Positions 48,862-61,642 of a DNA stretch of 64,000 nt are shown here, in pieces (the stretch's first letter is position 1; each line of letters begins with the position of its first letter). The notes beneath the pieces are model-generated. The model was not told where the DNA came from. It worked only from the letters and a program-made list of their open reading frames with translations, and did not search any database. Made by a program: the position numbers and the translations under genes. The stretch comes from Istiophorus platypterus. Taxonomy: Eukaryota > Chordata > Actinopteri > Istiophoriformes > Istiophoridae. The stretch lies in contig CM029119.1 in NCBI GenBank assembly GCA_016859345.1, positions 1,208,109 through 1,272,108 of the forward strand, read 5' to 3'.

Positions 48862-49390
48862 CTGCCCAGGAAAACAAATCATTACTGAGGCAACACGAAA
48901 CTGATTAATTAATCTGTTCACTACATGAAGGAAAGTGTTCTTAAAGTGAAGAAAAGATGGCTCGTCTGTGTTCCATTACGTACGGACTCGGTTCTTTTCA
49001 TGTCATTAGAATAATATACGAAACATCTACACCCCTATTTTACAATGAAAGACAAAGGAAAAAGAGTTTTTATTCTTTTCTGGGGTTTTCCGTAAAACGT
49101 TTCTAACTTGTAAACACTTAAGCATCAAGGTAATGGGCCTTAACTTTTTAGAATAAAAAAGAAAACCGGTATCTCTTCAATAGACACCCCAGAGGTATCG
49201 AGTAGTGTGTCTTCTTACCTGGTGCCACATTAATCTGGTCGTAATGCGCTCCTACTTCTGTGTTGGGGAAGATAGCCACAGAGGTCGGCAAGCTGCCGCT
49301 GATGTCATCCACGGAGTACACGCTCTCGGCGACAGGATGCACGAAGCCCCCGAGATTCACCGAAACCTTTTCTAAAGTTTTCGCCGTCAT
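47684..49390 (-). CDS. egr2b: Early growth response 2 (Krox20) transcription factor
   Basis: Nuclear zinc-finger activator that patterns hindbrain rhombomeres 3/5 and drives Schwann-cell myelination (family knowledge). Two coding exons, 49219-49390 and 47684-48861, join in phase 1 to 449 codons. Residues 1-57 (MTAKTLEKV, GGFVHP, FPNTE) and FTYMGKFSID, YPGNWNPEGVINIVSGI are the conserved activation region. LTPLNTIRNFTLGG (about residue 270) is the NAB-binding R1 motif. Three C2H2 fingers lie at about 330-354, 360-382 and 388-410. Their helices RSDELTRH, RSDHLTTH and RSDERKRH are those that read GCGTGGGCG, and the linkers are TGHKP and TGEKP. The tail has an 8-Ser run. The single M start and MTAKTLEKV favour the egr2b paralogue; egr2a cannot be fully excluded. 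Confidence 0.96.
49219..49390 (-). CDS. egr2b: egr2b coding exon 1
   Basis: ATG at 49390 in good context (TCACAATGACGG). Donor GCACCAG|GTAAGA at 49219/49218, phase 1. Encodes residues 1-57. Confidence 0.93.
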
Positions 49391-49624
49391 TGTGAAGAAA
49401 AAGCGCGTCTGCTGCCTCTCTTTTGTCGTTCTGTTGCTTTTTTACAATCGTAAGACAAACAAGAGTGTGTAACCCAGCCGGTGGGTCACCACTGCATGTC
49501 TCTGTCTGTCACGGGTGTGATAGGATGCGCTCCCCGTGTCTGCTGCGCTTCATGTGCTCTGGTGATAAAGTTACCAGCGGGTAAAGTCAGTCTTGCTGGG
49601 AGCGCGGGCCCTGGGACTACTGTG

Positions 49625-49631
49625 TATATAT
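49625..49631 (-). promoter_or_regulatory. egr2b: TATA-like box of egr2b
   Basis: CCCATATATACAC on the minus strand, about 235 bp upstream of the ATG. This places the transcription start near 49595 and gives a 5' UTR of about 200 nt. Confidence 0.6.
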
Positions 49632-49654
49632 GGGGATCCTTTAAACGCTAGCGC

Positions 49655-49660
49655 ACGTCA
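49655..49660 (-). promoter_or_regulatory. egr2b: CRE-type half site of egr2b
   Basis: TGACGT on the minus strand, directly next to the proximal CArG box. This is a pairing known from immediate-early promoters. Confidence 0.45.
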
Positions 49661-49664
49661 TTAC

Positions 49665-49674
49665 CCAAATAAGG
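49665..49674 (-). promoter_or_regulatory. egr2b: Proximal CArG box (SRF site) of egr2b
   Basis: CCTTATTTGG on the minus strand is a perfect CC(A/T)6GG, about 35 bp upstream of the TATA-like box. Confidence 0.7.
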
Positions 49675-49723
49675 AGTGGGAGGGGTGATGAAAGTGAAGA
49701 GGGGAGAGGCGCTGCAGCTCCTG

Positions 49724-49728
49724 ATTGG
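49724..49728 (-). promoter_or_regulatory. egr2b: CCAAT box of egr2b
   Basis: Plus CTGATTGGCTG, read on the minus strand as CAGCCAATCAG, about 95 bp upstream of the TATA-like box. Confidence 0.55.
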
Positions 49729-49910
49729 CTGAGACGCTCCGTGACGATTTCAAAGGGAATCACTTGTCAATGGAGAACCCGCTGCTCTGAGAGATAAAAA
49801 GGACTTTTCCACTCGATGCTGAACAGCAGCGAACAGCCAAAAACCTAGAAACTAACAAAGTTTACCACAATGAGCATACAAAGCTTAACTTTATCAAGTA
49901 TCATTTCAAT

Positions 49911-49952
49911 ATATATATATATATATTTTTTTATTTTATTTTATTTTATTTT
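49911..49952. repeat. Short (TA)n and (TTTTA)n run
   Basis: ATATATATATATAT followed by TTTTATTTTATTTTATTTT, between the proximal and distal CArG boxes. Confidence 0.85.
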
Positions 49953-50030
49953 TTTTTACATGTATTCTGTTGTATCTTGATCTAATCGCGCACTGATATC
50001 AAAAGAGGAATTCCGGTCGAGCTTCTTAAC

Positions 50031-50040
50031 CCATAAAAGG
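50031..50040 (-). promoter_or_regulatory. egr2b: Distal CArG box 1 of egr2b
   Basis: CCATAAAAGG (plus) is a perfect CC(A/T)6GG about 640 bp upstream of the ATG. A GGAA-type core (TTCCGG) lies 20 bp away at 50011-50016. Confidence 0.6.
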
Positions 50041-50075
50041 TTGGATCCGGTACACAGGGGAACACCCCTCGTGCC

Positions 50076-50085
50076 CCATATTTGG
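50076..50085 (-). promoter_or_regulatory. egr2b: Distal CArG box 2 of egr2b
   Basis: CCATATTTGG (plus) is a perfect CArG box, followed within 4-12 bp by TTCC and TTCCGG, the ETS core of ternary-complex factors. This is the layout of a classical serum response element. Confidence 0.65.
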
Positions 50086-50099
50086 TTTCCGATTCCGGC

Positions 50100-52670
50100 A
50101 AATGATCATCGGAAAGTGACGAGTTTTACCGAGCTGTGTGAGAGAGAAAGCTGCTCTGGCATAACCACAATTAAAAGACAAGGGCAGAAGAGCGGAATTT
50201 ACTCCCTTGGGTGATAGGCTACATTGGCTCGGAAACTTCTGTCAGTCTTATTTGACTATGCTCTAGGAAAGAACAGAGCTGTTCACTGAGGAGTTAAATA
50301 TAGTCATTAAGAGATATTTATAGAGCTTAGCGAGAGGAAACCAGTATTTATAGAGGCAGTGGTGGTTAGCCATGTAAAATTAATGAAGAGGAAGAGATAA
50401 AGAAAATTAATTCTACAAATGAAAGTGGTATACATTCATTTATTTCTGACTTTTTCAAGCTTTTAATTCATTATCCATCGGCAAGGTGATTTTTGATAAT
50501 ATAATATCATTTGTAATATTATATTCGTGATATACCGATAATGGTAATACACTGTGTAGAATGTGCAGTATTTTTACACGCTGACATCGGTTTTGCTGTT
50601 TGCATTGTTCTCATTATTTGCTGTAATACTACTAAGTTCCTTGTACTGCACAGAGTATTTTTTGTAGCTGTCAGCCCAGGAGAATTGTGTGCCCTCCTGC
50701 CCTCCTGTGGCCTCTAAGAAGTGCCCCCACACACACACACACACACACAGTTTCTCACACATACTCACAGGTCATGGATTCATTCTGCTCTGTCTGATCA
50801 TGTAAAGTCCCTCCGTGGGTGGACAAAAGTACAAAAGATGATAGACAGAAAACAGAAACATACTGGGCACCTTGGGTGGAATATAATTTCCACTGTGTGT
50901 GTGTGTGTGTGTTGCACAGTTAAGCACTATCATGATCTGATATAAATAAAGGTTTATCACTGACCTTAGGGTGTCATAACTTTTCTTTTTTTAAATGACC
51001 CTGATGTAACAGACACTAGATATATGGGAAAAATTTGAGGAAACTAAAATTGAAAACAACTAAAACTACTTAGCTTTATTAGCCAAACACTGGATACCAG
51101 ATGATAAATTAGATAGACACAGAGATAAAAACTATGCTCATAATTTATCCATTTGAGATATTATCTTAGCAGTCAAATAATTTTTCACTCTATAGAGGGT
51201 AGGAACAATACCTACCAAATGTAAATGTGTAATTATATAATAATTATTGAAATATTATTAATTATGGCATAACTCTCCTCTCTGCATTGGAAAAACAATG
51301 TATTTTAAGCAGTGGCATTCTAATGGTATAAACACCATTTATAATATTCTATACTCTATATAAAGTTGTTGTGTTTTGTCCAATGGAAATTAAGCAATAA
51401 ATGATAAATAATTTAAAGTAATTGGTTTTAAAAGTAAAGAAAACGTCTGAAAGTATTTACACACAAGAAACAGAATAACATGTAATTCTTTCCATCATAC
51501 ACCTTCCAAATCATCACACAATCATCATACACTTCAAAGATATGTTGATGCAGTCAGTGATCATTTTCCCAGGCTATTTCAGCACCTGATTTCCATTATA
51601 TTATGATCTGAGGTTTTTGCTATATCACTTCTGTTAGTTGCTTTATTGTTTTTCTCTGATATTGTATTTATTTTTATACTTTCCTGTCTCTCATTCTAGC
51701 TTTTAGACTTTTATCATTCCATTTTTTTTATCTGCACAATGGAAGCCTTTTTCTGGCTTGGAGTTCTACTTTGTAGGGTTTTCTAAACTTACAAATGCTA
51801 TTTCACTGTTTGGAAATACTGCCTAATTGCTATCCTCACCATCACTTTTACAACAGCTTACGTTTCATATGTTTCTAATGCTGCTGGTACAAGTAATAAA
51901 AATTATGAAAGTAAAAGATGGGCACCAATATGTAATTGAGTCTGCTTATCAAGCCTGTAGTTACATGTCTTTCCATCTAACATAAAGTGTGAGTACTGAA
52001 ACAACAACTTTAGAGTGACACCCTTCACATTAATATAATATTTGTTAAAATATCTGGTATGAGCAATATGAATATGTATGTGGTTATTTCCACTTTTAGA
52101 CAATATTGCATCTCCCACCTTTCTATGACTGACCAAGCTTTTAAATCCTCCTTCCATTGTGGCTATTGAGAACAACTATAAACATTTTTGATTTCGAGCA
52201 TGGTGAGACAGCACGATTTTTCCAACATTACCTTATCCTTACCCTCCTCTTTGATACATGAAGGAGGAACTATTTGCAACTTTGTTACTGACCATTGGCA
52301 AAAGACAAAAAATGTGAGCTGCAAATTCTTCCTGTCTGAATGTAATTTGGAGGGATACTGGGCTGGGGCACTTGAAAAAGGTATAGTTATGGTAAGTTGC
52401 ACCCCTACATTAACCATGCATGTTAGCCATTGAAGAATGAAAGGAGGAAGGATAGCATGACCTGGCTTGGTCAGCACTGTAGTTCATCCTGAAAAACATT
52501 TTCTGTGGACCTGACTGTGTGCAAAGTGACATATTCATGTTGAAACAGGAAATGGTTTGCCATTTTTTTTATTCATATATAGATATATTTAAAATATCAT
52601 TTTATGTTGGAAATTTCTTTATTTTCTTTCCCAGAGGCCTAGACCATACCAAGACAAACACACCCAAACC
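50100..52670. other. Non-coding DNA upstream of egr2b
   Basis: AT-rich; two short CA/TG runs (50726-50752 and 50894-50912). No coding similarity recognised. Confidence 0.5.
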
Positions 52671-52675
52671 AAAAG

Positions 52676-53063
52676 CTGTATTTATTGCTTTGTGCTAAAT
52701 GTTAAAGTCAGCATGTTAACTTGCTGATGTTTAGCAGGTACAATGTCTGCCAATTTTTTGCTAATTAGCACTGAATATAGCACACAGCTGAGGCTGATGG
52801 GAATTGCATTCTTTTTGCAGGCATTTGGTCATAAACCAAAAGTATTGGACACATAGAAATTTCGACCTTTTGGTGGCGAAAGAGGGAAAGAGAGAATTAC
52901 CCAATACATTATGATTAATTCTCTGGAGACTATAAATGTTAGTAAAAAATGTCATAGCAATCCTTTCAATATTTGTTGAGATATTTCAGTCTGAACCAAA
53001 AAGGTGGGCAGGTCAGCTGAAATTGCCTTTCCTAGAGCCATGCTGCTAGCATTGCTAAAAATA
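52676..53063 (-). repeat. Teleost interspersed repeat (reverse copy)
   Basis: Contains AGCATGTTAACTTGCTGATGTTTAGCAGGTACAATGT-type text, then CAGCTGAGGCTGATGGGAATT, GGCATTTGGTCATAAACCAAA, TTGTTGAGATATTTCAGTCT and AGAGCCATGCTGCTAGCATTGC. It is the same family as 20176-20400 in the opposite orientation. A very common fish repeat; class uncertain. Confidence 0.7.
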
Positions 53064-56000
53064 ACTATTTAGTTGTCTCAGTTGAATCGAGACAATCATC
53101 TCCTGATCATCTATTGAAAAGTCATACAAGTCTAATACCATAATCATCTACAGCTGATACACATAAGACCATTATGTCACTGCTTACATTTGACATCAAC
53201 ACAAAACAGTTATGTAACCTACAGCAGCAGCAACTCAGGGAAAATCCCTGTACTGTCCCTAAAATATACCTACTCTGCTGTGACTAACAGTGTGCCTGTT
53301 GTTGTGAATGGTTGATCAAGGTAGACAGAAAGCACTGGTATCTTATGATACTTCTAATATATTACAATATTGAGACTGATATTGTGTCTTTGTCAACAGG
53401 TAGTTTATAATATAATTACCCTAAGAGATTAGATAAATTATTTCTTTTGTCCTTTTAATTTTAGACACCATATAACAGTCTCTTCAATTTAAGTTTTGTT
53501 TATCTCTCAAAATCAATATCTCATAATCCAAAGAAAACAAATCTTTTAATATTGTCACCACAACATCATTAGTTCTATCCTGGATAACAGACCAACAATT
53601 AAACTCAAGTTTATTGGCTCTTGCAGATCTGGTCACTCTCCTTTTCAGACATGTTTCTACCTGTCCTGAGACAGCTGAGGCCAATCACAACCATGTACCT
53701 AAAATGGGGTGGGCTTGATATAATGACCAACAGAGGAGTGCCGCTGAAGCATTTTTATTAACATCCAAGGTGGCTGCCTCTAATGCGGAGAGGTCTGTTG
53801 AATCCACTAATGCAACAGTATTAAATAACCTGGATGGCCCATTTTTTCTAAAAGAAGAATAAGCAACTGTACTTACTTATGCACTCTGATTGGTTGTAGG
53901 TATATCCAGTTGTGTCCAGAGGTATTCTGGTCTGTGACTGTTGATAACTCCCGTTGTAAACTAAAAATGAACTGAGTGAGGTCCCAGACTAATTTAGGCT
54001 CAAACAGACAAATTTAGTCTCCAAACAAATTTGAAAAAGCAAATTGGTCTGGCGATAAGAGGCTAAATTAGTTAATCATCAGAACTTGACATTACATTAC
54101 GCCTTATCTGGCCTTCTGTATAAAACAGAATCTATGCTGCATTACAATGACTTCCAGTGACATTCCTCTCACTGGAATTTGAAGTTATTGACCCTGTGAA
54201 CATATACTTTTCTGACAATACAATATCATGGGTATTTTCCTCATAATATGGCAGAGTTCACTTTCAAGCATTACCACTCAGGTTATAGTAGTGCCACAAG
54301 TTCAATTTGAGAGAACATACAATTAATTCCTTTTCTGTTTAATTGTCACAAACATCAAGACAAAACCCACACTGGGTACTGTTTGCTTTGTAGCCCACAT
54401 ACTTTCTTTGTGTGGGAGTACAGCAGATAGGGTGTGTGAATGCAAATGTGTGTGTGTTCATATGTGTGAGTGGGGTGGAGAGACGGTGACTGTGAAAGAG
54501 TCAAAATGAGAAAGCGCTTATGGTTTAAATTTATATCTGACCCATCTTCAAGGGACAGATCAACAAACACCAGTGGCTGCCCCCACATACACACTTTCTG
54601 CTTTCAATACCCATATATGGAGTGCTGAAAAGCTTAAGCTTATTGAGGACTTTCAGTTCCCCTCATCTAAAGTCACATTAAATATCATACATCAGGCAGT
54701 CAGTGCAATGGACACTCCTCCCAAGCCACAGCTCCACAGCTTGCACGCCTGACATAAAATGTAATTAGAAGTGTTCATCAATGATAGAAAGTATATTTAT
54801 TCATCAGTAAAATACTATGATGTTTTTTAAATAAATTTTATCATTTAAGGCAGGAACTGGCTGTAAAGATTCACTAAAGGATAGGTAGGTGTATGCATCT
54901 TGTGCATCTTCTTAAGGACCCCAAGCTGCCAGAGGGCCACTTGAATAAACCCTGATGTACTTTTTCAAGAATTTCTTGACATTATCATTATGCACACAGA
55001 AATACAATACAATTACTTCAATTTGCATGAACCACTGATAGTTATACCTACCTTTGATACCAAATATTTTGTCATATAATAATGATTATGCAATTATAAC
55101 ATATTTTGTGATGTTTTTTGTGATGTCTTTTTATTAAAATATAAAAAGTGTTAAACAGATACTTTTTACCAAATTTTAAAAATAAAAGGTGAATGGAAAG
55201 CAATGCACCTTAGAACACAACAATTAAAGACAACAATATGTGTAAAAAAAAAAAAAAAACCTTAAAAATGATGTCAAAAATACGTCCAGTATCACAAAGA
55301 ATAAGCAAGCATCCCGTCTTTCAATATTTGTTGCAGTATCTATGGGGACAAAAGAGCTTCAAAATCATTCTGTTTAATGCATATGTACACTAAGTAGCAA
55401 TCAACACACTTTTTAGAATACACAAAAAAACACATAGAAAGAGACATTCAGACAGAAGCCAGGTCCTGTTCATCTGGTTTCTTTGTCCAAAACAGTCTCA
55501 ACAATCAGTAATTTAACTCTTGTCGAACCAGCCTTTTTAACTAACATGTTAATCCTGTTTGTGTCATTGGCAATAGGCTGTAATCAAAAGATAAAGCAGC
55601 ATAAAGCAAGGCAATGGCCACAAATCTCCGTTAGAAGAAAATATTTCAAGCTTCCTACTAACCTCAAAAGAAGTGTCCTGAGAAACCTAGAGGGAGTCTC
55701 TTAAATAATAGTAGTAACATCAACTTGTCTTTTCAATTTAATATCAGTATGAGTCCCCAGATATTTTTTAAGAGGAAATCTTTATTTTGCTGTTTTTTAA
55801 TGAAAATTTGGGGAGTTTCCTCTTTCCCATTTCAAAAGTCAGTAATTAGCTCCTTCATCTTTTTCAAAACCTATCGTACAGTCATCACAACACAAATCAG
55901 TGTGGACTAAACTGTAGATAACCTCTCATTGATTTGATTCAAACTCAACACCTCCAAAGCCTTTTAAATGTTTGCACACTAATTTCAAAACTGTTAGATT

Positions 56001-56610
56001 TATATTTAGAATAACTCAAATTTGCTACATTCTTCTACATTAACATTTAAGAATACATAAAAAATAAAGATGCATAAACTGCTGATTAAAACAACAAGGC
56101 CTATTTTCATTCCTTGATGACCTCCATGAAAACTTGAATCGGGTGAGGAAAGGGGGCAAGTGAGGCTGGATCCAGAACCTTCTGTAACTGTATGAAATGC
56201 TGTGGTCGATCACCATTTTCACCAGAGAAATCTGCAGAAAACTGTCAGGATAGATCAGATTGCAAAAAGAATCTGTCTTGGGTGGATTGCAGGGAACGAC
56301 ATAGTGTGTGATGTTGATGAGAACTTCAGGCCAAATGCAGAAAACAGGGTTGACTGGCACTGCAGTATTTCTATCTTTTTGATTATTTTATACATGTACT
56401 ATAATAACTGTACAGTGACTATGCACAGTTCTGTATTGTATTACTAGAATTACTTCATTTGTGTGTACATATATTGCATCAGCACACTGTAGCATGTCTG
56501 ATTCATTTTTGTAGCTTAAGGTAAGATAAGGTAAGGTAGCAGAATCCATGGAGAGAAGAAATGCTCTTCCTGTCATTGTAATGCAATCTTGGTTCATGTA
56601 AAATAAGTAA

Positions 56611-56644
56611 ATGAATAAATAAATAAATAAATAAATAAATAAAA
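56611..56644. repeat. (AAAT)n microsatellite
   Basis: Eight to nine ATAA units. Confidence 0.9.
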
Positions 56645-57560
56645 CTTATTTCAAGGACATTCGTGCTCCATATTGTAGTGCTGCTTGATCTCAGGCCAGT
56701 GTCTTCTTAGTGACAAAGTTTTCTTGTTAAGAGACAACTTTTGTCAGTGTTCTGGCCCCAGTTTAGATCCTGAGTTGTGTATAAAGTGTTTTTGTTGCTG
56801 TTGTGCTGAGCTGCATGTTGGTAATGAGAAATGTGTGAACAGTTTTGTAAAGGTAACTCAGTGTGGACTAATGTGTGCTACCCTGCAACACCACACCAGT
56901 TGACAAATCTCTGAAGTATTCATGAGGCCTTCCTATGCCTGCAGTTGTGCGTGTAAAAGGTATATAATGGGGAATGAATTCAATTCTTTGTACCTCTTAT
57001 TCGTGATGCCGCTGGTGTTTTTCCAGTGTCACTAGTAATGTAAACACTCTGGAGATGCTATATCCTAAACGTTATAAAGGGCAGCTGTATGCACAGTTTA
57101 TGAAACATATGACATCAGTGCAGTCATATGAGTAACAGTCGTTGCTGGGTTTTAGGGAGAGTAATAGTGGTAAGGCTGTTGAAATAAACTAATATACAGT
57201 ATTCTGACTTTTACTTTTACATACAGGAAATGTAAGAATTGTTTTCAGCAGGAATGGCAATCAGTTAATTTATATAACATATTAATTATTATTCACTATG
57301 TAGAAAACAAAGACAAGAGTGAGAAATGAAATGGAAACATCTTAAGATAAAAATTAAGTTACAAATGTTATGCTAAAGTAAAAAACTAAGCAATTTTTTT
57401 TGTAGTAGAAAAATCAAGTCCAACACCCTGTCCACACAGACTGAGTAACAAAAGCTGCACATCACAGCAACAGCTTCAGTCCTCCATCTGTATCACACAG
57501 GAGGACTCAGCTACAGTACTGCTGTGTGCTCATGTGAGTTTGACAGGATTCACACTCCAC

Positions 57561-57595
57561 CCCCCCCCCCCCCCACACACACACACACACACACT
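57561..57595. repeat. (C)n(CA)n microsatellite
   Basis: C-run of about 15 followed by a pure CA run. Confidence 0.93.
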
Positions 57596-60393
57596 TAAGT
57601 CAAATGCAGTACATATCCATCCACCACTCCAACCTCCATAGCCTTATGGAACAGGACCCCATAATAAATCAAAAAGCATCCTTACATACTTGCACCATTA
57701 ACTCTGACCATTGGCATTAGAACATTCACTCCTTGAGATACTGGGCTGACCTTACAGAACAAGCACCAAACTCAAAAGGGCTCAATGATGGGGATCATTA
57801 GCAGTAAGAGTCTTGGAAGTGCAGCTAGTATTTGTCAAGAGAGCTTGCCCCTGGACCAAATTATTGGATAGACAGACATCTTCATCTCTAAGAGAATTTG
57901 CATTTACAAAAAAAGCAGATCCCTAATTGATTGCAGTTTTTTTTAGTCATGTACACAACTTTTATTGTATATATTTTTTAGATATTTAAATATTCTTGCA
58001 TATTAAAATATTGATATTTAAATTAATAAATGCAGACAGAACTTCTTAAATATTCTCGGCTGAAAGTGTTTACTTCAAATGTTCCGATCTTCCTCATTTT
58101 TCAACACAAAACATTGTTTTAGGCTGTTGGACCAATGCCTCAACCATTTTCTTTGTATTGTATGGGATAATACCTCACCCACATCACTCCTACCCAACTT
58201 CTATGCTTCGTGTTATATCAGTGCTGGCTGTCTAACAAAGCAACAACAGAAAAACAATCCTCAACCAGAAAATTAATTCCTCCAGGAACCTATGATACTG
58301 CAATAGCTAACATTAATACCAAGTGAAACAATATAGCCTTTTCTTGACATTCATTTTACAATAGGACATTCATACAAGAATTCCTATGAAGATTTTGGAA
58401 TTTAGAATTTCCATGACTTTGCATCCACAACGTTCAACTCCTTTAGTACAAAAACCGTTGTATGATGTTTGAATTACAACCATTTGTATATAGATAAGAG
58501 ATAAAATGAAGATTTGACATTCTTGCAAAGAATTCAGATTGTTGCCGCAACATGGAAATGTAAAACAGCCTAAAAAAGAGCAGTAGAAAATGTATAGAAT
58601 AGTAGTAGAACATGGGAAGTTAAAGCAGAAGGTCCACATTTTGCTGTATGATATTTATGTCTGAAAAAATAATCACTGTGTTAAATTAGACATTTACAGT
58701 CATAAATTGTTGCTATGACTTGGCCATGAGATATGATAGATTACTTGTTGGTGCATGACAAGTCACAACTTGCCATCTTTCATGACTTTCATGACATCAT
58801 CAGAAGGAGGAGCCAGGGATCAACTTCCAGGACCAAGAATATGAACACAGAATGGAGTCTGAAGAAGTGTGATACTGGCTCTCTTGAGGACTCATCAAAA
58901 TGCAGGGCTGTTTTGGTCTTAGCTCCAAAAACCTTTCCTCCGCTTCATAGTTCCACCTAGTAGCATGAGTAATAACAACATTATCATTCCTCTGTCACCT
59001 GGCCATATTTACATTTGTTTGCAGAAGAGTGCTCTGTGAACCTATACTGACACGCTTGTCTTTTTGTTGGGACATTGTGAGGCCTCCCAGATGTGCCACC
59101 TGTTGTTGTCGACTGTGATACTGATAGCTGTCTGTCAGGTTGGGCTATTATCAGGCTGGTATCATGTAGTCTGCACACAGCATTTCCCTCAAAATGAAGA
59201 AAATAAGTGTATTTCCTGAGATGTTCTATAGAATATTTCAGGAAATACACTAATTGTATATCCACAATTCTATACTAAAAAAAATGTGAAAATTTATGCC
59301 GTGTATGTGTCTTTTTCCTTGTCAAGTGTATTTCTTATGATTCCATTTTTGTTCAAACTGGTCCTGAAGAACCTGTGGCAACAAATTCAAAGCTTTATAG
59401 TTAGCACAGTATAACCACTGAAATTGAGACATTAAGCTTTTATCCAGAGTTTCTTTTAAAGTGAACTGTAGGACCATCAATGTCCTATTCAAAGATACTT
59501 CAAGAGGACAGTCTTTCTAACCTTCATACCAGCGTCTACCGGAACAAACACTAATCCCATTTTTGTAAGGTGGAAGATCATTATCCTTAATTCTGAAATT
59601 CACTGCACTTTCTTTAAAGCAGCTGTACTGCCACCATGACTGTTGGCTTTGTTGCATCACAGACTGACAGCTTTCATCGCCCACTGTTTGAAACATGAAA
59701 GCGAGTAGAAACACTCTGATATCGGTCCAAGATAGAGGAGAAGAAAAGAGAACAACCACAGAAATGGATAAAAGAAAAAGGAAAGCTCTGTTATACAGAG
59801 ACATGCCTTGTCTTAGATGGACTGACCAGCGGGGGAGATAAAACTGTGACACATGTCATACTCTAACGATTACTGTTCTACATAGTAGTACTGAGTACAT
59901 AAGAGATTTGAGTCACACTAGGAAGGGATCTTATCACAGTTAGTATTCTGAGGAGAAAAGATAACAGCAACTAATAACCTTCTTTTTAAAACTCATGGGC
60001 ATATGAGTACTACTTGAAGAAAAAATCTAGAATCTTAAATTTACATTTAAGATTTAAGCTTTACATTTAACAGTTTGCAGCAGAGGTAGATATTCAGTAA
60101 TGATATGCAAGTCCCCAGCAAGAAACCATATTCTTATTTTAGTATTTCTTTACTTATGATAAACATAACAAAATGTTTTAATCAAATTTGAGGGATTTCC
60201 TGGCCATTTTTTTGTTAGTCCTGTGCTCCTGCATGCAGCCATCTGAGACAGTTTCTCACCTATGTAGCTGAGGTTTACCACAAGAACTCATACACAGACA
60301 CACACAAGCACAAACACATAGAAAATTGCAGTCTATGATGGCTTTTCTTTCTCATTCTCTTTCTTAATTTTTCTTCTCCTTAAAAGCTTTCTT

Positions 60394-60452
60394 GAATCTC
60401 TCTCTCTCTTTCTCTCTCTTCTCTCTCTCTATAGATAGATAGATAGATAGAT
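60394..60452. repeat. (CT)n(GATA)n microsatellite
   Basis: CTCTCTCTCTTTCT tract followed by ATAGATAGATAGATAGATAG. Confidence 0.93.
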
Positions 60453-61593
60453 AACACCCTGTATGATGAACTCAGCTGGTGTTTTCAGTCAGTCATAAAG
60501 CCCTTTATGTTAGTGCAAATGTTGTCACTTTTAAGGCTTTGTGTGTACGTGCAGACAATAGAGCCTCCCACTCTGATAATACAAACATGTAGCCACCCCT
60601 GTAAAGTTCCAGAGTAAAGTGTCACAGCTGTAAGTGTACAGTCATCATCCCCATCACCATACACCTCTGCTCCACACTGAACTGCAGTACTGCTGTGGTC
60701 TGACTGTTCTGACTTCACACTTCACAGCACTGTTCCACTGTGGAAATACTGTCTTCCCCGAGGCTCTGCTGGGTTCACTTTTTGGTCCTGTCCCGTCTTG
60801 TACTGTGCTTTTGGTGTGATGGTTATTACTCTGCCATGAAACTTGTGTCATACAGAAGCATGGCCCTGTTTCAGCTCCTGTTAACAGCATTTCTTCCTCT
60901 TGCCATGTCCATCTGCTCACCTGTTTTCCATCTTCAGTCATCAGAGCTTCCCTGCCCAATAACACAACTGTCCCACATTTCCCTCATATGCTCCTTACTA
61001 CTTATACAAACCCTTTTTCCCCAGTCAGTGTTAGATTGTCTGTTTAAGTTCCAGTAATTTCTCCTATGAACCTGCTACCTGGTTTACTGTTGACCGTAGA
61101 CTTGTTTTTTCAATTTTTTAAAGGAATGTCACTGCTTCAGCCTGTCTACGTGTCTGTGTTTGGGTTCTCTCAGTGCAGTTACCAGCAACTTTGACATGAT
61201 TCCACCTCCTTTGCTATTCACTTGGAGCTTTATATATATGCAACATTATGTTTCTGCTACAGACTGGGTATATTCCGTCACTCAAGATTTGTGACATACT
61301 TAATATATGTTGTAACTTCTAACATAGTTGAACTGACAGTTAGCATGGAAGCCAGCTCAGTGGGCTATTGTGACTGGTTAGTGCTACCTATTTCCAAAGT
61401 ATTGTTGGCTGATCAGCTGTAGTAGCTCACCAACTAGCTCCACGATTAGTCACTTTTGCACTAAGGTCCCAGCACCGCATATTCACGCACTAATTAATTT
61501 TCCCATGCCTTTTTTATAACTGGGCATTAACCATGGATTCAAATGATAACAATAAAATACACCCATACAAGTAGTGAGGCCTGGAGAACAAAC

Positions 61594-61608
61594 CACACAC
61601 ACACACAG

Positions 61609-61641
<33 letters not shown>
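61594..61641. repeat. (CA)n microsatellite
   Basis: CA run with one GAAA interruption. Confidence 0.95.

Positions 61642-61642
<1 letters not shown>

Noticed and set aside
58079..58276. Frame reading LDQCLNHFLCIVWDN, faintly like an L1-type LINE C-terminal region
   Set aside because: Only one short block resembles the family and the following motifs are missing; too weak to call.
59517..59852. Minus-strand 111-codon frame with a hydrophobic segment
   Set aside because: No recognised motif, no splice or promoter context; consistent with chance in AT-rich DNA.
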